Below are positions 1-12,085 of a DNA stretch of 64,000 nucleotides, one piece after another. Every line of letters starts with the position of its first letter. Position 1 is the first letter of the stretch. The translations under genes and the position numbers were made by a program. The stretch is from Trema orientale (taxonomy: Eukaryota > Streptophyta > Magnoliopsida > Rosales > Cannabaceae), in contig JXTC01000021.1 in the NCBI GenBank assembly GCA_002914845.1, positions 1 to 64,000 of the forward strand, in the 5' to 3' direction. The notes below the pieces were generated by a model that ran no database searches, was not told the DNA's origin, and worked only from the letters and a program-made list of their open reading frames with translations.

Positions 1-94
1 AAAATTATATTGTCGCCGTTATAGATTAAATCTATAGCGGCGACAAATTGTCGCCGCTTTAGAGTCGTCGTTCTATTACACCTTTGTTGTAGTG
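1..94 (-). mobile_element. CACTA (En/Spm-type) transposon terminus, element continues off the left edge
   Basis: Read on the minus strand, the element begins at 94 with CACTACAACAAAGG, a typical CACTA terminus. It is followed by GC-rich subterminal repeats built on GCGGCGACA / TGTCGCCGC, once as an inverted pair around a short AT spacer. The related copy near 28.56 kb lacks this sequence and so serves as an empty site. No coding part is visible in the window. Confidence 0.75.
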
Positions 95-1420
95 AGAATA
101 AATAAATACATTCAACAATTTTAACGCACACTAAAACACATGATTCCATTAGGTTGTTATTGAGAAGAAATTACGTAGTATGATTTGTTTTGCTACAACA
201 ATTCTATATATAAATTAGAGTGCGCCTAAGGCTCATCTTTCGGCCCTAAGGCTCATCTTTTGGCCCTATAGCCCAATTCAAAAAGCAGGTACAAACGAAA
301 TCTAATTTTGATGTTTGAATTCAGTAGTGAAGTCTGTTTTGCTATTCGAGGTTCTAGTAGAAATACAATTCTCAAAGTGAATCAAAAGAGTTTATGGAAC
401 GTCTAATCAATCAACAAGACATCCTAAGTACCCAATAACTTGGCTTAGCTATCCCGCAGAGGTACGAGATTCAATTAGCTTATCTTAAACTAGTTGTGAT
501 TAAAATTGGATATATTGTAAGACTTTTAGAATTTGTTAATTATGTTGATTTGAACTGTTTTATGTTCTATTTTGGCAGATTTGAGATTTGAGATATTAAG
601 AATTGCTCTTGGATTGTCATATATAATTTTTGTGTAGGTTTTAATTTTGAGATTGCTCAAAATATATTTGTTATGCTGACAATTTTGGGAGCACAAAAAT
701 AGTTTTAAATAAATATAAGCACATATTTTAGAATAAATAAACACTACATGGATGTTTTATTATTGTTTCTTATTTCACATATCATAAGATCATACTCAAG
801 AACTAGTTTAAGATACAAATAGCTATGACCCGGCCGATAGTGAGAGTTCATGAAATTAACTGTGTGGGAATCCTTTTATATGGCTATAACCCCAACTTTA
901 GTGAAAGAGTAAATCTGCTCAAGGACTTCCTTGTAGACATGATCATATACGAGTTAGGTCATAATACTAATTCATACACTAATAAGGTTAACTCTGGTTT
1001 GTTATGGGAAGATAAGAGCCCTTATTGTTTTGCTAATTTATATTATATGCAATATAGTTTTGGATATATGATGGTGTTCTTATTAATTTTTCATGTGCGC
1101 TGATTGTTGCTGGTTTTAAATTTACATGTGGTTCTTGTTAAATTTTTCTAGAAAAATTAACCATGCCCATATTTTCAGAACACAAAGATTTTCATTTCAA
1201 GTGTTATACTATGATCGATTAAATGTTCTATTGGCCAATTAAGTTATTGGGTATTTTCGAGGTCTCATATGGTTCGTTTTATATCATTTTTCCTTTCTAT
1301 ATTAATTCTGTGGCAAGTATTTAGCCATTTATAGAGAGTATTTCCAAGTGGATGTATAGGTTTTCTATGCCTATGGACTTCGTATGTAAAAGGACATTAT
1401 AAACCTTTTAGGAATTTGAG
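95..1420 (+). mobile_element. Fossil LTR fragment of a Ty3/gypsy-type element, left arm of a 27-kb-spaced inverted repeat
   Basis: This block matches the reverse complement of about 27275-28566 nearly throughout. It carries the same landmark phrases as the other gypsy-type LTRs in the window, such as the 'GAATTCAGTAGTGAAGTCTG' stretch. It has no coding capacity; short reading frames in it (for example 825-1103, mirrored at 27584-27862) look like chance frames in a repeat. It is truncated at 1420, where it meets a kinase-promoter copy. The element is old and clearly broken. Confidence 0.6.
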
Positions 1421-1427
1421 ATAAGTA

Positions 1428-2214
1428 GCGGTGATCCGTTTGGGTTACTAATCCAATACTTTCCTTTTTGTGTCCCTCTACCCATTTGTTTAATACTTTT
1501 TCAAAAAGAGGGTCTCTTTGTATCCATGTATGTCAATAAATACCCAATTGGGGTTAGCTCAAAAATAAATAATTAAATACCCAATCGGTTTAGCTCAAAG
1601 TCTATTTTAGACGTTCCAAAAATCTATAACTCATTCTTTGTGTATATATCAAAATTTATAGTATCACTTCTTAACCAAAAGTTATATTGCAATGTAATAT
1701 TATATTTTTGTGCAGCAGTTGTCACATTAAGTTTTGAAATAATGATAATTAAGGGGTATCATATGGTGCTCAACACCATACAAGCTAATTATAATTATAA
1801 TTATACTTTAAATGAGACTCACATATGACTCAGTTTATTGATTATAATTATTCAGTAACAGAATTATACCTTATGTATTGTTAGGCACTAATAGTGTGCC
1901 CTATAGTATTGCTCTAATTTTTAACATAGAAAAAAAGATATTAATCTATTTTTTTTTTCTTTTATATTTATTTTTCTTCTTGCTAGAGAAACTCCAATTT
2001 TGTTCTTTTTTTTTTCCTTTCTATTTTTTTTTTTACCGTCTTTGCCTAAATAGATCTTCTCAACAAAACTTTGAAAATTTGCATTTTTTTTTCATACTCT
2101 CTGACTGAGTGGTAAATTTTCTTTCTTTTCTTTTGTTTTTAAAATTTAAAGATCTACAAAACTTATGGTTATAAAAAAATGAAAACATTGATAATAATAA
2201 ATTTTAACGAAGGT
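1428..2214 (-). promoter_or_regulatory. Detached copy of an MKK gene promoter (no gene attached)
   Basis: On the minus strand this stretch repeats the upstream region of the kinase gene at 30401, matching about 29440-30275 in reverse. It includes the TATA-proximal words AACCCAAACGGATCACC and the block around GGGACACAAAAAGGAAAG. The copy stops just before the 5' untranslated region, so the coding part is missing; a fossil LTR stands in its place at 1420. A short internal gap relative to 30184-30255 removes the TATA box. It is probably inactive. Confidence 0.7.
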
Positions 2215-4576
2215 TGTCACAACCCGAGGCCGTAGTCAGTGGCAAAATGGGTATTTCACAAAAAAGAAATACCGAGAATAATTTTAAAAATAGTTCAAAA
2301 ATATTCAGAATGTTTATTTTTTTTTTTTAAATCGGCCTCGATGAAATATTTAATTGAAATAAGACCCAAAATTATGCGTCACTCATTAAACATAGACAGT
2401 AGTAAAATTAATTATTTTATAGTCATACATCAGACATTCATCTCACACTCAAACATAGACATAAATTATACAAATCGTGTCCAAATCTCACAAATAAGCT
2501 TACTTAGTTATTATACAATCCAAATTCCTACTCAAGTTTATAATACACAAATCTAGTAGGAATTTACCAAAAATATAAACAAACTAGTAGGCCTTTATTG
2601 CCCCAATTTAGGTTTTTCAGTCCAAATCACACTAAGTGCTACATGAGGGGAAAAAGAGGAGGAAGGGGGGAGGTGAGCTAATGTCCAGTAGAGAATTAAT
2701 TACAGATTTTAAACAAAGGAATAATTACATCTAAATTCATACATGGTTAATAGTTTGTTTATAAAAATTTTATAAAATCCATTTATGGATAACTGTTCAA
2801 GGATCTATTAAACTCCAATCTTTACAAAATATATTCCCATATTCCAAATATTCACAAATTCTAAACTTTCGCAGTTATGTTTCCAAAGTTCAAATGTTCA
2901 CAAATCTTAAAACCTTTACCAAACATGTTTCCGAAATAAGTATATATCCATACTGCCAAACATACAACAATGTAATGCAATCATGATGATATATCCAAAA
3001 TATTCAAATAGAACACTTATAAGTTCAAGTACCCTATTTGGGTACCGTAAGTCCGAATACTCTCCTTAGGTATTATAAGTCCACAGTTGTGTAAATGTTA
3101 TGAATGTATACAATGCTATATGAATGACATTGATGAGACTATGTACTATTTGTAATAAAATCACAAAATAACCATGCAGTAAGTTTTATCCCAAAATAGC
3201 ACATTTATCCAAAATAATTTCTAAAATTAAATAAAGAATATTTAATTCATGAAATTTTAAGAATAGATAGAGTAATCCAATTTTTCACAAAAGGTTGGCA
3301 ATCGGTTCCTACCTCAATTGAGTAATTAGATAGTGCTACGGTGCTACAGAGAGCATTTGACGTCGTTTGGTGGTCGTTCGGAGGGTCAGAGATCATTTTC
3401 GAATCCTTGATCGCTTGGTTCAAAAGTTTGGTTTTCCAACGGAGCTTCCAATTACAAAACAGACTTCACCACTGAATTCTTAGCATCCAAAATAGCTAAA
3501 TTAGATATATAATTCGACAAATTTGGATTCTGGGACGAGACTAGGCCTGGCACGCAAAACGAGGCAAATCCCGAGCCTCGTGTCTCAAAATTCGTGTCAC
3601 TTCGAAACATAGCGATATTTTTAATTGAAGTTTGCCTATCGACCTCACTGAATCAAAATTTGAAGCCAAAACTTCGTTTCAAGGTTCTGAACCTTAAACG
3701 GGCATCAAATCTGAAAATTTCAAAAATATCACTTTTAGAAATAATTAGAAAAATGCCATCTTTTTCAATTCAAATTTACATATCTCCGGTATCATTTCAA
3801 CACAAATAACCATATTTGTTCATGTTTCAATCTCTTCTTTCACCCCATACTACTTTTAAGGCCTAAATAATTACTTTATGAAAAATAATTATAAAAATAC
3901 CATATTTAATTTTGTAAAATGGCCAAATTGGGAAAAGGCTCATCAGTGGCGAGTTGACAACAATGACTAGTTAGGGTTGATCGGCGACCTCACGACGAGG
4001 TTACACATGCTGGTAGTGTGTCGTGTTGACGTCAAACGGTGATTTTAAGCCGACTAAATTGTTCGGCAACCGAGACGTTTGGTGGCTCTGATTTTCGACG
4101 ATAGGTGATGACAGACGACAAGGAGGACAACGCGAGCTTCGTAGGCTGGCATTGCTTGTAGGGTGGCACGTCGGCTGGTTTGGGTAGTGGTTGATCTACA
4201 ATTGAACAGTAACCGAGGGCAATGTTTTTCAAAAATTTCAGGGGTTTCATATGAAAAAGAGGAAAATATGAGAGATTTGAAGGCAGATTCTGGAATTATT
4301 TGCCACGTGTCACTTCTTGGGTTAATGGACACTATTTTTGCTAATTACACTTTGACTCGGTTCTTTAAAATTCTTTTCAGTTTCACCCTTAATTAATTAT
4401 ATTTTGGTCCCTCTTTTTAAAAATTCTTTACATTTAAACCCTTACGAATCTAGACTAATTTTCCATCCAAGTTCATCTTACATATTTTAAGTTTTACATT
4501 CCGAAAATGGCAAATTCCTATTATGGCCCTTGGCTTTAATTTACCATTTTTCCCTTTAAAAATTAGGGGTTTTATA
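2215..4576 (-). mobile_element. LTR (3' LTR) of a Ty3/gypsy fossil
   Basis: On the plus strand it opens with TGTCACAACCCGAGG and closes at GGGGTTTTATA. It is directly followed by a pyrimidine-rich block (TCCTTCCCTCC) that is the polypurine tract of the element on the minus strand. Length (about 2.36 kb) and ends agree with the solo LTRs at 37986 and 41281, which belong to the same family group. Its insertion lies inside the promoter-like repeat that ends at 2214. Confidence 0.8.
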
Positions 4577-7500
4577 TCCTTCCCTCCTTAAAAGAATTTC
4601 GTCCTGAAATTCAAGTACAAGGCAAAAATTCAAAGTACAACCTCAAGTTGAAAATTAAACAGGAGAGGGTATTTTTCATACATCTCTGTTTCGAGCTCCT
4701 AAGTAGCCTCTTATTCCTTGTAGTAATTCCAAACAACTTTTAAAAGTGGAATTTCTCTGTTGCGAATCACACTGAGCTCTCTTCCCAGTATTCGAACTAG
4801 TTGCTCCTCATAAGTGACATCCTCTTGAATGAGTACTTCTACGCACTGAATCACATAGGACGGGTCAGGAATGTACTTGTTCAGTATTGAAATATAAAAG
4901 ACATTATGCATATGACCCAACTGTGGCAGTAAGTCTAATCGATTAACTTTCCTTTAACCCCAAATCTAGTGACTCCATTCCTTGGCGTGACTTTTAGGAA
5001 TACTTGACCACCAATATCAAACTCTACTTCTCGTTTTAGAGGATCCGCATAGCTCTTTTGATGACTCTGAATAATATTAAGTCTTTCTCTTTTTGTGTTG
5101 ACCTTCTCAGCAGTCTTTTATATCAATTCCGGCTTAAGAGTAACTTGTTCCTCTGTATCAGTCTAAGATAAGGGCGACCTACACGGCCTACCGTATAATA
5201 CCTCATATGAAGCCATACCAAGACTAGTTTGGTACCTGTTGTTATAAGCAAATTCCACTAATGACAAGTAATCATCCCAGCTTCTACCAAAGTCTGATAT
5301 ACATAAGCGAAGCATGTCCTCTAGAACCTGAATAGTTATCTTAGATTGGCCATCTGTCTAAAGGTGTTGAACCATACTGTGATTCAATTCAGTTCCTAAA
5401 GCTTTCTACAAAACTCTCCAGAACTTTGATGTAAACCTTGGATCACTATCAGAAACTATGCGAGAAGGCACTACATGCAAACGAACAATATGATCCATAT
5501 AAAGACGACTGAGTTTATTGAGAGTAAAATTAATCTGTATTGGTATAAAGTTGGCAGTTTTAGTCATTCGATCAATAACCACCTAAACCCCGTTGTTTTT
5601 CCTTTGAGTCCTTGGCAATCCCAAAAGTCTATAGTAATCTTATCCTATTTCTATTCCGGGATAGGTAATGGCTGAAGTAATCTAGTTAGCATTTGATGTT
5701 CCACTTTGACTTATTGACAAGTCATATACTTGGCCACAAATGTAGCTATATCTCATTTCATACCTTTCCACCAATACTATCTCTTCAAGTCATGGTATAT
5801 TTTGATACTACTAGGATGTACTGCAAACTTGGATTTATAAGCTTCAATCAGGATAATCTCTCGATGGTGTAGATCGTTAGTCACAGCTAACTTTCTATTG
5901 AAAAGTGCAAATCCTTCCTTATTATTGCTCCAACCATCTAGCTGCTCACTATTTTAGAGTTGATTCTAAATTTTCCTCAATTCTTGATCTTTCCACTGAC
6001 TCTACTAAACTATCTGTTGAAGTAAAAGAGTATCCATTATATTGCTAACGTAAGCAACACCATTTTTCTTGAAGTACTCTGAATTATAGTCGCTAATAAT
6101 GACTGAATTTTTCCACTCTTCAAGTACCAAAGAAGCAAGTATGCCTTGAGGTTTACAGCTCAAGGCATTGGCTACCATATTTACCTTTTCATGATGGTAC
6201 TGAAGATTGAAATTAGAGTCCTCCATATACTCAATCTATCTCCCCTGTCTCAAGTTCAAGTCTCGTTGAGTAAAGAGATATTTCATGCTCTTGTGATTGG
6301 AATAGATGTCAAACTTAACATTATATAAATAATATCTCTAAATCTTGAGGGCGAAGATCATAACTGTCAACTCTAAATCATAAGTGGGGTAGTTCTTCTC
6401 ATATGGTTTTAATTGGCGAGAAGCATAAGCTACAAGTCTGCCATTCTGCATCAAAACATATCCCAATCCTGAACCAGAAGCGTCTATGTACACTACATAA
6501 GGTTTATTACTGTTAAGAATAATAAGGATAGATGTAGTTATCAGTTTCTCTTTCAATTTCATTAACATCGTTTCTCGTTAGCTTAGATAAAGGTAATGCG
6601 ACACTCGAGAATTTCTCCACAAAACGATGATAATATCCTGCCAAACAAAGGAAACTCCACAATTCAGTGACATTTCTCGATCTCTCCCATCCTAGAATAG
6701 ATTCTATCTTGGATGGGTCAACTGAGATACCTTCTTAAGAAATCACATGCCCCAAGAATTTTACTTCTATCATCCAGAAATCACACTTCGATCTCTCTGA
6801 TGATCTCTCAAAGTCTAAAGTACGATCCTTAAGTATTTAGCATGTTCTTCCCAAGTCTTCGAATAGATTAGCATATCATCAATGAATACAACTATAAATC
6901 TATCCAAGTAAGGTCTGAAAATTCTATTTATAAGATCCATAAATGCTACAGGTATATTTCTCAATCCAAAAGGCATAACCAGAAACTCAAAATGACCATA
7001 TCGAGTCCTGGATGCTATTTTTTGTATATCCTCTTCACGAATCTTCAATTGATATTATCCAAACCTCAAGTCTATCTTGGAAAAGAATTTGATCCATCGA
7101 GTTAGTCAAATAACTCATCAATCCTTAGTAAAGGATATCTGTTCTTCGCCATAAATAGTTTTAGTTTCCTGTAGTCCACACAAAGTCTAAGTATACCATC
7201 AGCTTTTTTGGCAAAGAGAACTGGAGCACTACAAGGTGAGGTACTACTCCTGATATACCTTTTGAAAATAGGTCATCTAGTTGTTCCCTTAATTCAGTCA
7301 TTTTTGAAGGAGCCATTCGATAAGCAGGAATAGAAATCGGTTGAGCTCCAGAAACTAAGTCAATACAGAATTCAATCTCTTTATCAGGTGGTAATCTAGG
7401 CAAATCCTCTAGAAAAACATCTTAAAACTCACTAACCACTGATATCAATGGATATTGGTCTGTGGTTCTTATCTCACCATCCATGGTAAACAGACTTATA

Positions 7501-7910
7501 ACATTCCAATTTCTTTTGCCCACTAATACACGCTCTCAAAAGAGGACTAGGCCTCATTGGATTCAAACTAGCTTGATACACAACTGAATAGCTATCTTCA
7601 GAATGAAGAGTCACCCTCCTACTATGATAATCCATTATAGCTCGATATTTGGACAACCAATCTATACCAAGAATCACATCAAATTGATCCATAGGAATCA
7701 TAATCAAATTAGCCAATAATTCACAACTATCAATTACGACCGGACAAGAGTTACATAATATAGACACATCATAGACATTTCCCAAAGGAGTATCAAGCGT
7801 GAAAGGAGGATCAAAAGTTTCAAATTTTAAACCCAGCATGCTAGCAAACAACACAGATGTAAAAGAATACGATGCACCAGTATCATATTGGAATAATATC
7901 CTATAAAGCA
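4577..7910 (-). mobile_element. Ty3/gypsy retrotransposon internal region (protease, RT, RNase H, integrase), fossil
   Basis: Minus-strand translation shows, from right to left: an aspartic-protease region with DTGA near 7880 and a following ILGIDWLSKY block; reverse transcriptase with the [12 protein letters not shown] and [10 protein letters not shown] motifs (6815-7048); RNase H with [15 protein letters not shown] (6338-6568); then integrase and C-terminal traces down to about 4700. The order protease-RT-RNase H-integrase is that of chromovirus-like Ty3/gypsy elements. Gag and the 5' LTR are absent; a copia-type element begins at about 7911. It is an old copy with many breaks, certainly not whole. 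Confidence 0.9.
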
Positions 7911-8322
7911 GTTTATTATTTTGATATTATAAATAATGTTTATTAGATTATTTGCTATCTATTTGTTATTAATAAATTCTATGTCGTGAATTTCAATTTT
8001 ATTTGTGTCCTATTAATATACATATAATGTCTATGTTTATCTTATGCAAACATCTAAAAGATTCCGAGATATATAATGAGTAACAAAAAATTATTCGTAT
8101 GATAAGTTCATATATAGGAGACATTATATTCTTTATTTTATTATGTCTAAACTAAATTATTCGCATTTTGCATATTGAAGATAGAATACTTTACTATGCC
8201 ATAGAATACAATGTTGTCTATTTTAATGTATTAATGAAGTATTCAATTATCAAAGTGAGTCTTTGGATAGAAACACTAGTATGTTATAAGAAAGTTATAA
8301 CAGCATCGAATAGGACCGAGTA

Positions 8323-9714
8323 TGTAACGCCCTAAGTCCCACTTCGCGTATGCTCTAGGAAGATCATGGGTATTTAAGTGGCAGTCCATGAGCCCAAATT
8401 TGCATTTATAATACCGATGATGTAGGCGGAGCACATAAGTCGTAAGCATTCGGAGGACATTCTCACTTTTTTTGACTTTTTATTTTCGCTTGGACTTAAG
8501 GTAAGTAAACCATACTTAACTGCTTTAATTGTTTATATATTTTACATTGTATAATTATGTGTTATATGTATTTTACGTAGAAATTAATGACATATAACAT
8601 ATTATTTTACGTGAGGCATGGTCATCCATATGCATGACATGATTTTATAAAATGGTATGTTTTAAAAGAGCAATAGTTTACAATGGACTGATTTTTCTAA
8701 ATTAATTAAAGATTCTGAAAAGTAAGATTTTAAAGAAATTGGTGTGTGTCTATGTCTAGAGCACTGAGTGGGCACGGGACGCGGGGGACCGGTGTACCCA
8801 CCAAAGATAAATGATAATAGACTATATTAGAGAGGTGCCCCATATGATTTTGACTCCGGGGACGATAGGCCCTTTTCGGGATCATTAACGTGTGTGTGGC
8901 TACATAGGCTAGGTACACTCACTTTATACCTCTAATATGGTTCTACCAAGGAGTTGGTAGCAAAGTAAAAACTGGTTCAGCAATCACGACCTACTGGTTA
9001 CCAAAAGAATAGACACAATACTCAGCGTTCTCAAGGATTAAAATGAAACGTCTTCAAAGTTATAAAAAGATCACAAAGAATATTATTTAGAAAATAACTA
9101 AAGCATGCCTCATCAATTGTGTGCATTGTGGTTTACTTACTGTGCTTTTAGTTCATTATATTATTTAACATTTTTCAGGTGATGAATAGTAAGATGGCGG
9201 ATGGTAGTGATGAGGCGACTTGGCGACATGGTGGTCTAATGGTCTAGATTTTAATTGGATGAACATTTTCTAGCCTTTATTTTCTATTAATGATATTTTA
9301 TAGTTTTAGAAGTTTTCTTTAACTTATGTGACTTCAAATGTAACACTGCTGGGCCTCACCCAAAAGGCTAGCTTGAAGGTACTTTTGTGCTCATAGACCG
9401 CCACTTAAATACCCATGATCTTCCCAGAGCATACGCGACGTGGGACTTGGGGCGTTACAATAAATGTAATACCACTGGGCCTCACCCAAAAGTGCTAGTT
9501 TGAAGGTACTTTTGGGTTCATGGACTGCCACTTAAATACCCATGATTTTTCCAGAGTATACGCGATGTGGGACTTGGGGTGTTACAATAAAATGTAACAC
9601 CACTGGGCCTCACCCAAAAGTACTAGCTTGAAGGTACTTTTGGGCTCATGGACCGCCACTTAAATACCCATGATCTTCCCAGAGCATACGGGATGTGGGA
9701 CTTGGGGCGTTACA
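8323..9714. mobile_element. Solo LTR-like insertion with GAGTA target duplication and inverted ends
   Basis: It starts TGTAACGCCC, ends GGGGCGTTACA, and is flanked by a perfect 5-bp duplication GAGTA (8318-8322 and 9715-9719). This is the signature of an LTR insertion. Unusually, about 75 bp at its left end is an inverted copy of its right end. The right end is present three times in tandem (see 9339-9714). It interrupts the copia LTR, so it is younger than that element. No coding capacity is seen. Confidence 0.7.
9339..9714. repeat. Three tandem 121-122 bp units, each bounded by TGTAA.. and ..GTTACA
   Basis: Units lie at 9339-9459, 9465-9586 and 9593-9714, separated by 5-6 bp of ATAAA-type spacer. 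Each opens TGTAAYACYRCTGGGCC and closes ACTTGGGGYGTTACA. The units are close to each other in sequence, suggesting recent amplification by slippage or unequal exchange. Confidence 0.9.
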
Positions 9715-10509
9715 GAGTAAATTAGAATTTGAGGTTAAGTGCCGTAACTCAATATTCTAATTTCATTAATCTAGCACTATTATAGAAAACCTTAATCGTA
9801 ATAATTAACGAACTTAATTTCATGTGTTTTGTCTTTTTGTATTACAAAAGGACAAGTTTCGATTTATAGTTTGAACTCTGGTATCTTGAAAGAAAAGGTA
9901 TTTGAAATATGTAGAATGTTCTTCATGATGAACACCATGCATATAATATCAGTTTGAGTTTTTTCAAATACTAGGATAATATAAACCAGGCCTCGGTATT
10001 CACTATGTTAATCTGACTATATTAGTATAAGTAGATATAAATACCATAGTCAACTATTATCCATTAGATGAAAAATGGCAACTCGAAGGTAAATATATAA
10101 CAGAGGGATAATACAGTAATTTTACCCTACTAATATGACATTTCACTGGGGGTACATCTAAAGGCATAATATATGCTATATGGATCGAGCTAATTAGTTA
10201 TTAATAAGTTTCATAGAAAATAATTAACATTTAGTCCAAGAGTTCAATATTGAGCCTATAGTGGTGTATCCAAATATTAATGGATAAGGTCCAATCACAA
10301 TTATAAGTTAATTATGATTATAGATATTTAGTCTATTGGAGTTTGGGATTTATGAATCTATCTGGTCCCATGCCTAGCTAAAATCAAAGCCCAATAGTTA
10401 TTTGATAATTAGTTGAGCTTAACAAGCCTAATAAGCCTAATAGGTTTACTAATTTCTCTATAGTTAAGTGAAAAATTTTCTAGCTGCTAGTTTTGACAAC
10501 TAAACATGA

Positions 10510-11106
10510 AACACCTCTGAGAAGAGAGTCTCACATGCATAACAGAGAGAGAGAGAGTAGAGAAAAATTAGCCACACTTGGGTTTATCATCCGAGGCGTT
10601 ATGGCAATCTCAGAGTAATCGATTCGAGGAAATCATCTTCTTGTTCGTCTTGCCGATCTCTAAGTTAGGAATCAAGAAGGTGACCATGCATCGGATCAAT
10701 TAAAGAGGCTTTCAAATAGATGGGAGCACGAGAAGATTGTAGAGTAAATTCAGGTATTGTTCTTGTCTAGATCTACAGTTAATCTATGTTAGATCACCCC
10801 CGAGAGGAGAGTGTCACACACATATAAGTGAAATACCCTTGAGAAGAGAGTGTCACGTGCATAACATAGAGAGAGAGAGAGAGAATATAGAAAAATTGAC
10901 CATCCTTGGGTTTATCATCCCGAGGTGTTATGGCGATCCGGGAGCAATTGATTCGAGGAAATCATCTTCTTGTTCATCTTACCGAATTCTCAGTTAGGAA
11001 TCAAGAATGTGACCATGCACCAGATCAATCAAAGAGACTTTTAAGAATAGAGCGAATCTGGGTATTGTTCTTGTCTAGATCTAAAGTTAATTTATGTTAG
11101 ATCATG
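10510..11106 (+). repeat. Imperfect tandem duplication (about 290 bp) in the copia-type LTR
   Basis: The blocks at 10510-10800 and 10832-11106 share GAGAAGAGAGT, a GA-rich microsatellite, GGGTTTATCATCC, ATTCGAGGAAATCATCTTC and TTGTTCTTGTCTAGATCTA. This is an internal duplication of the fossil LTR. Confidence 0.8.
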
Positions 11107-11589
11107 ATCCGAAATATTTTGTAAAAGAAAAATTTTAAACGACTAATTCTGCTGCGTTTCTAGATTTTACAAAACTATGGTGTTCTTGAAAATAATTTTA
11201 TGAAAATATTTTCAAAAAATTTATTTGAAAGAATACCAGCAATTGATACTAGAGCAAAGTTTTATCGATGATCTAGCATATTTTACTTTGATCTATTCTC
11301 TTATTGATTGATGTTTTATGATTTCTGAAGGTTTCATTATATCTGGTCTTGTTCATGTTATGAGTATGCTCTGGTTTGTATGATGGTCAATAGATTCAAT
11401 GAGTTTGAGCGATTATTTAATTAAATATTGCTATGTGATGATGATCATGTTTATTTTTTAATTTTCATTTCTAGCATGGTCTTAATTTTTATATGTTCAT
11501 TTTTTATGTTCTTGATAAAACTATGCATAGGAATGCTTTGATCTTTAGTTGTTTTAAAGTTGTTATGAAATTTTTTTTTTAATTTAAAA

Positions 11590-12085
11590 TAAAACAGAAC
11601 GACGGAGCGGCGCTGGGCTAAGAGCCGTGTGCACTACATACATGAGTCTCGCGGGTGTGACCCGCCTGTGGGCCACGCAGGCACATCCCCATCCATGGTC
11701 GCGCGAATCTGTTCTGCCCATGGCCTATTGGCAACCTCACCATGCTAGCCGCATGGGTATACCCCGCATATGCCGTGCGGGCACGGTCCCTCTGGACGTG
11801 TAGATTTGATCCACACAAGGCCTGGTTGGCAGCCTCCTGCACTGGTTGTGCTGGTGGCCTCCTGTGCCTAGGTTGCGCGAGGTGTCGCCTCATGCGCTTA
11901 GTGTACAATAGCTACGTGAGCCCGTTATCGCCAAGGAGTTATCCCGAGCGAGGCCGCATTGCGTTACGTGAGCCCGTTGGCACTCGAGAATTGTCCCGAG
12001 TGTGGCTGCATAACATCCCGAGGCCGCCCTCCTCGTACCAGTCTCCCATTCCATCCCTCAACTTGTCTCGACCCGTTTTGAATTT
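11590..12085. other. GC-rich island in AT-rich copia leader, with 52-bp tandem repeat
   Basis: Base composition changes abruptly to GC-rich between two very AT-rich stretches. Near 11913-12017 a unit of about 52 bp beginning ACGTGAGCCCGTT and carrying a TCCCGAG word occurs twice. Open frames exist on both strands (11742-12095 plus, 11618-11908 minus), but neither resembles a known protein. They probably reflect the paucity of AT-rich stop codons. Its origin is unknown. Confidence 0.5.

Noticed and set aside
825-1103. 92-codon frame that recurs at 27584-27862
   Set aside because: It is conserved only because the whole LTR fragment is duplicated; flanking non-coding sequence is equally conserved and no domain is visible.
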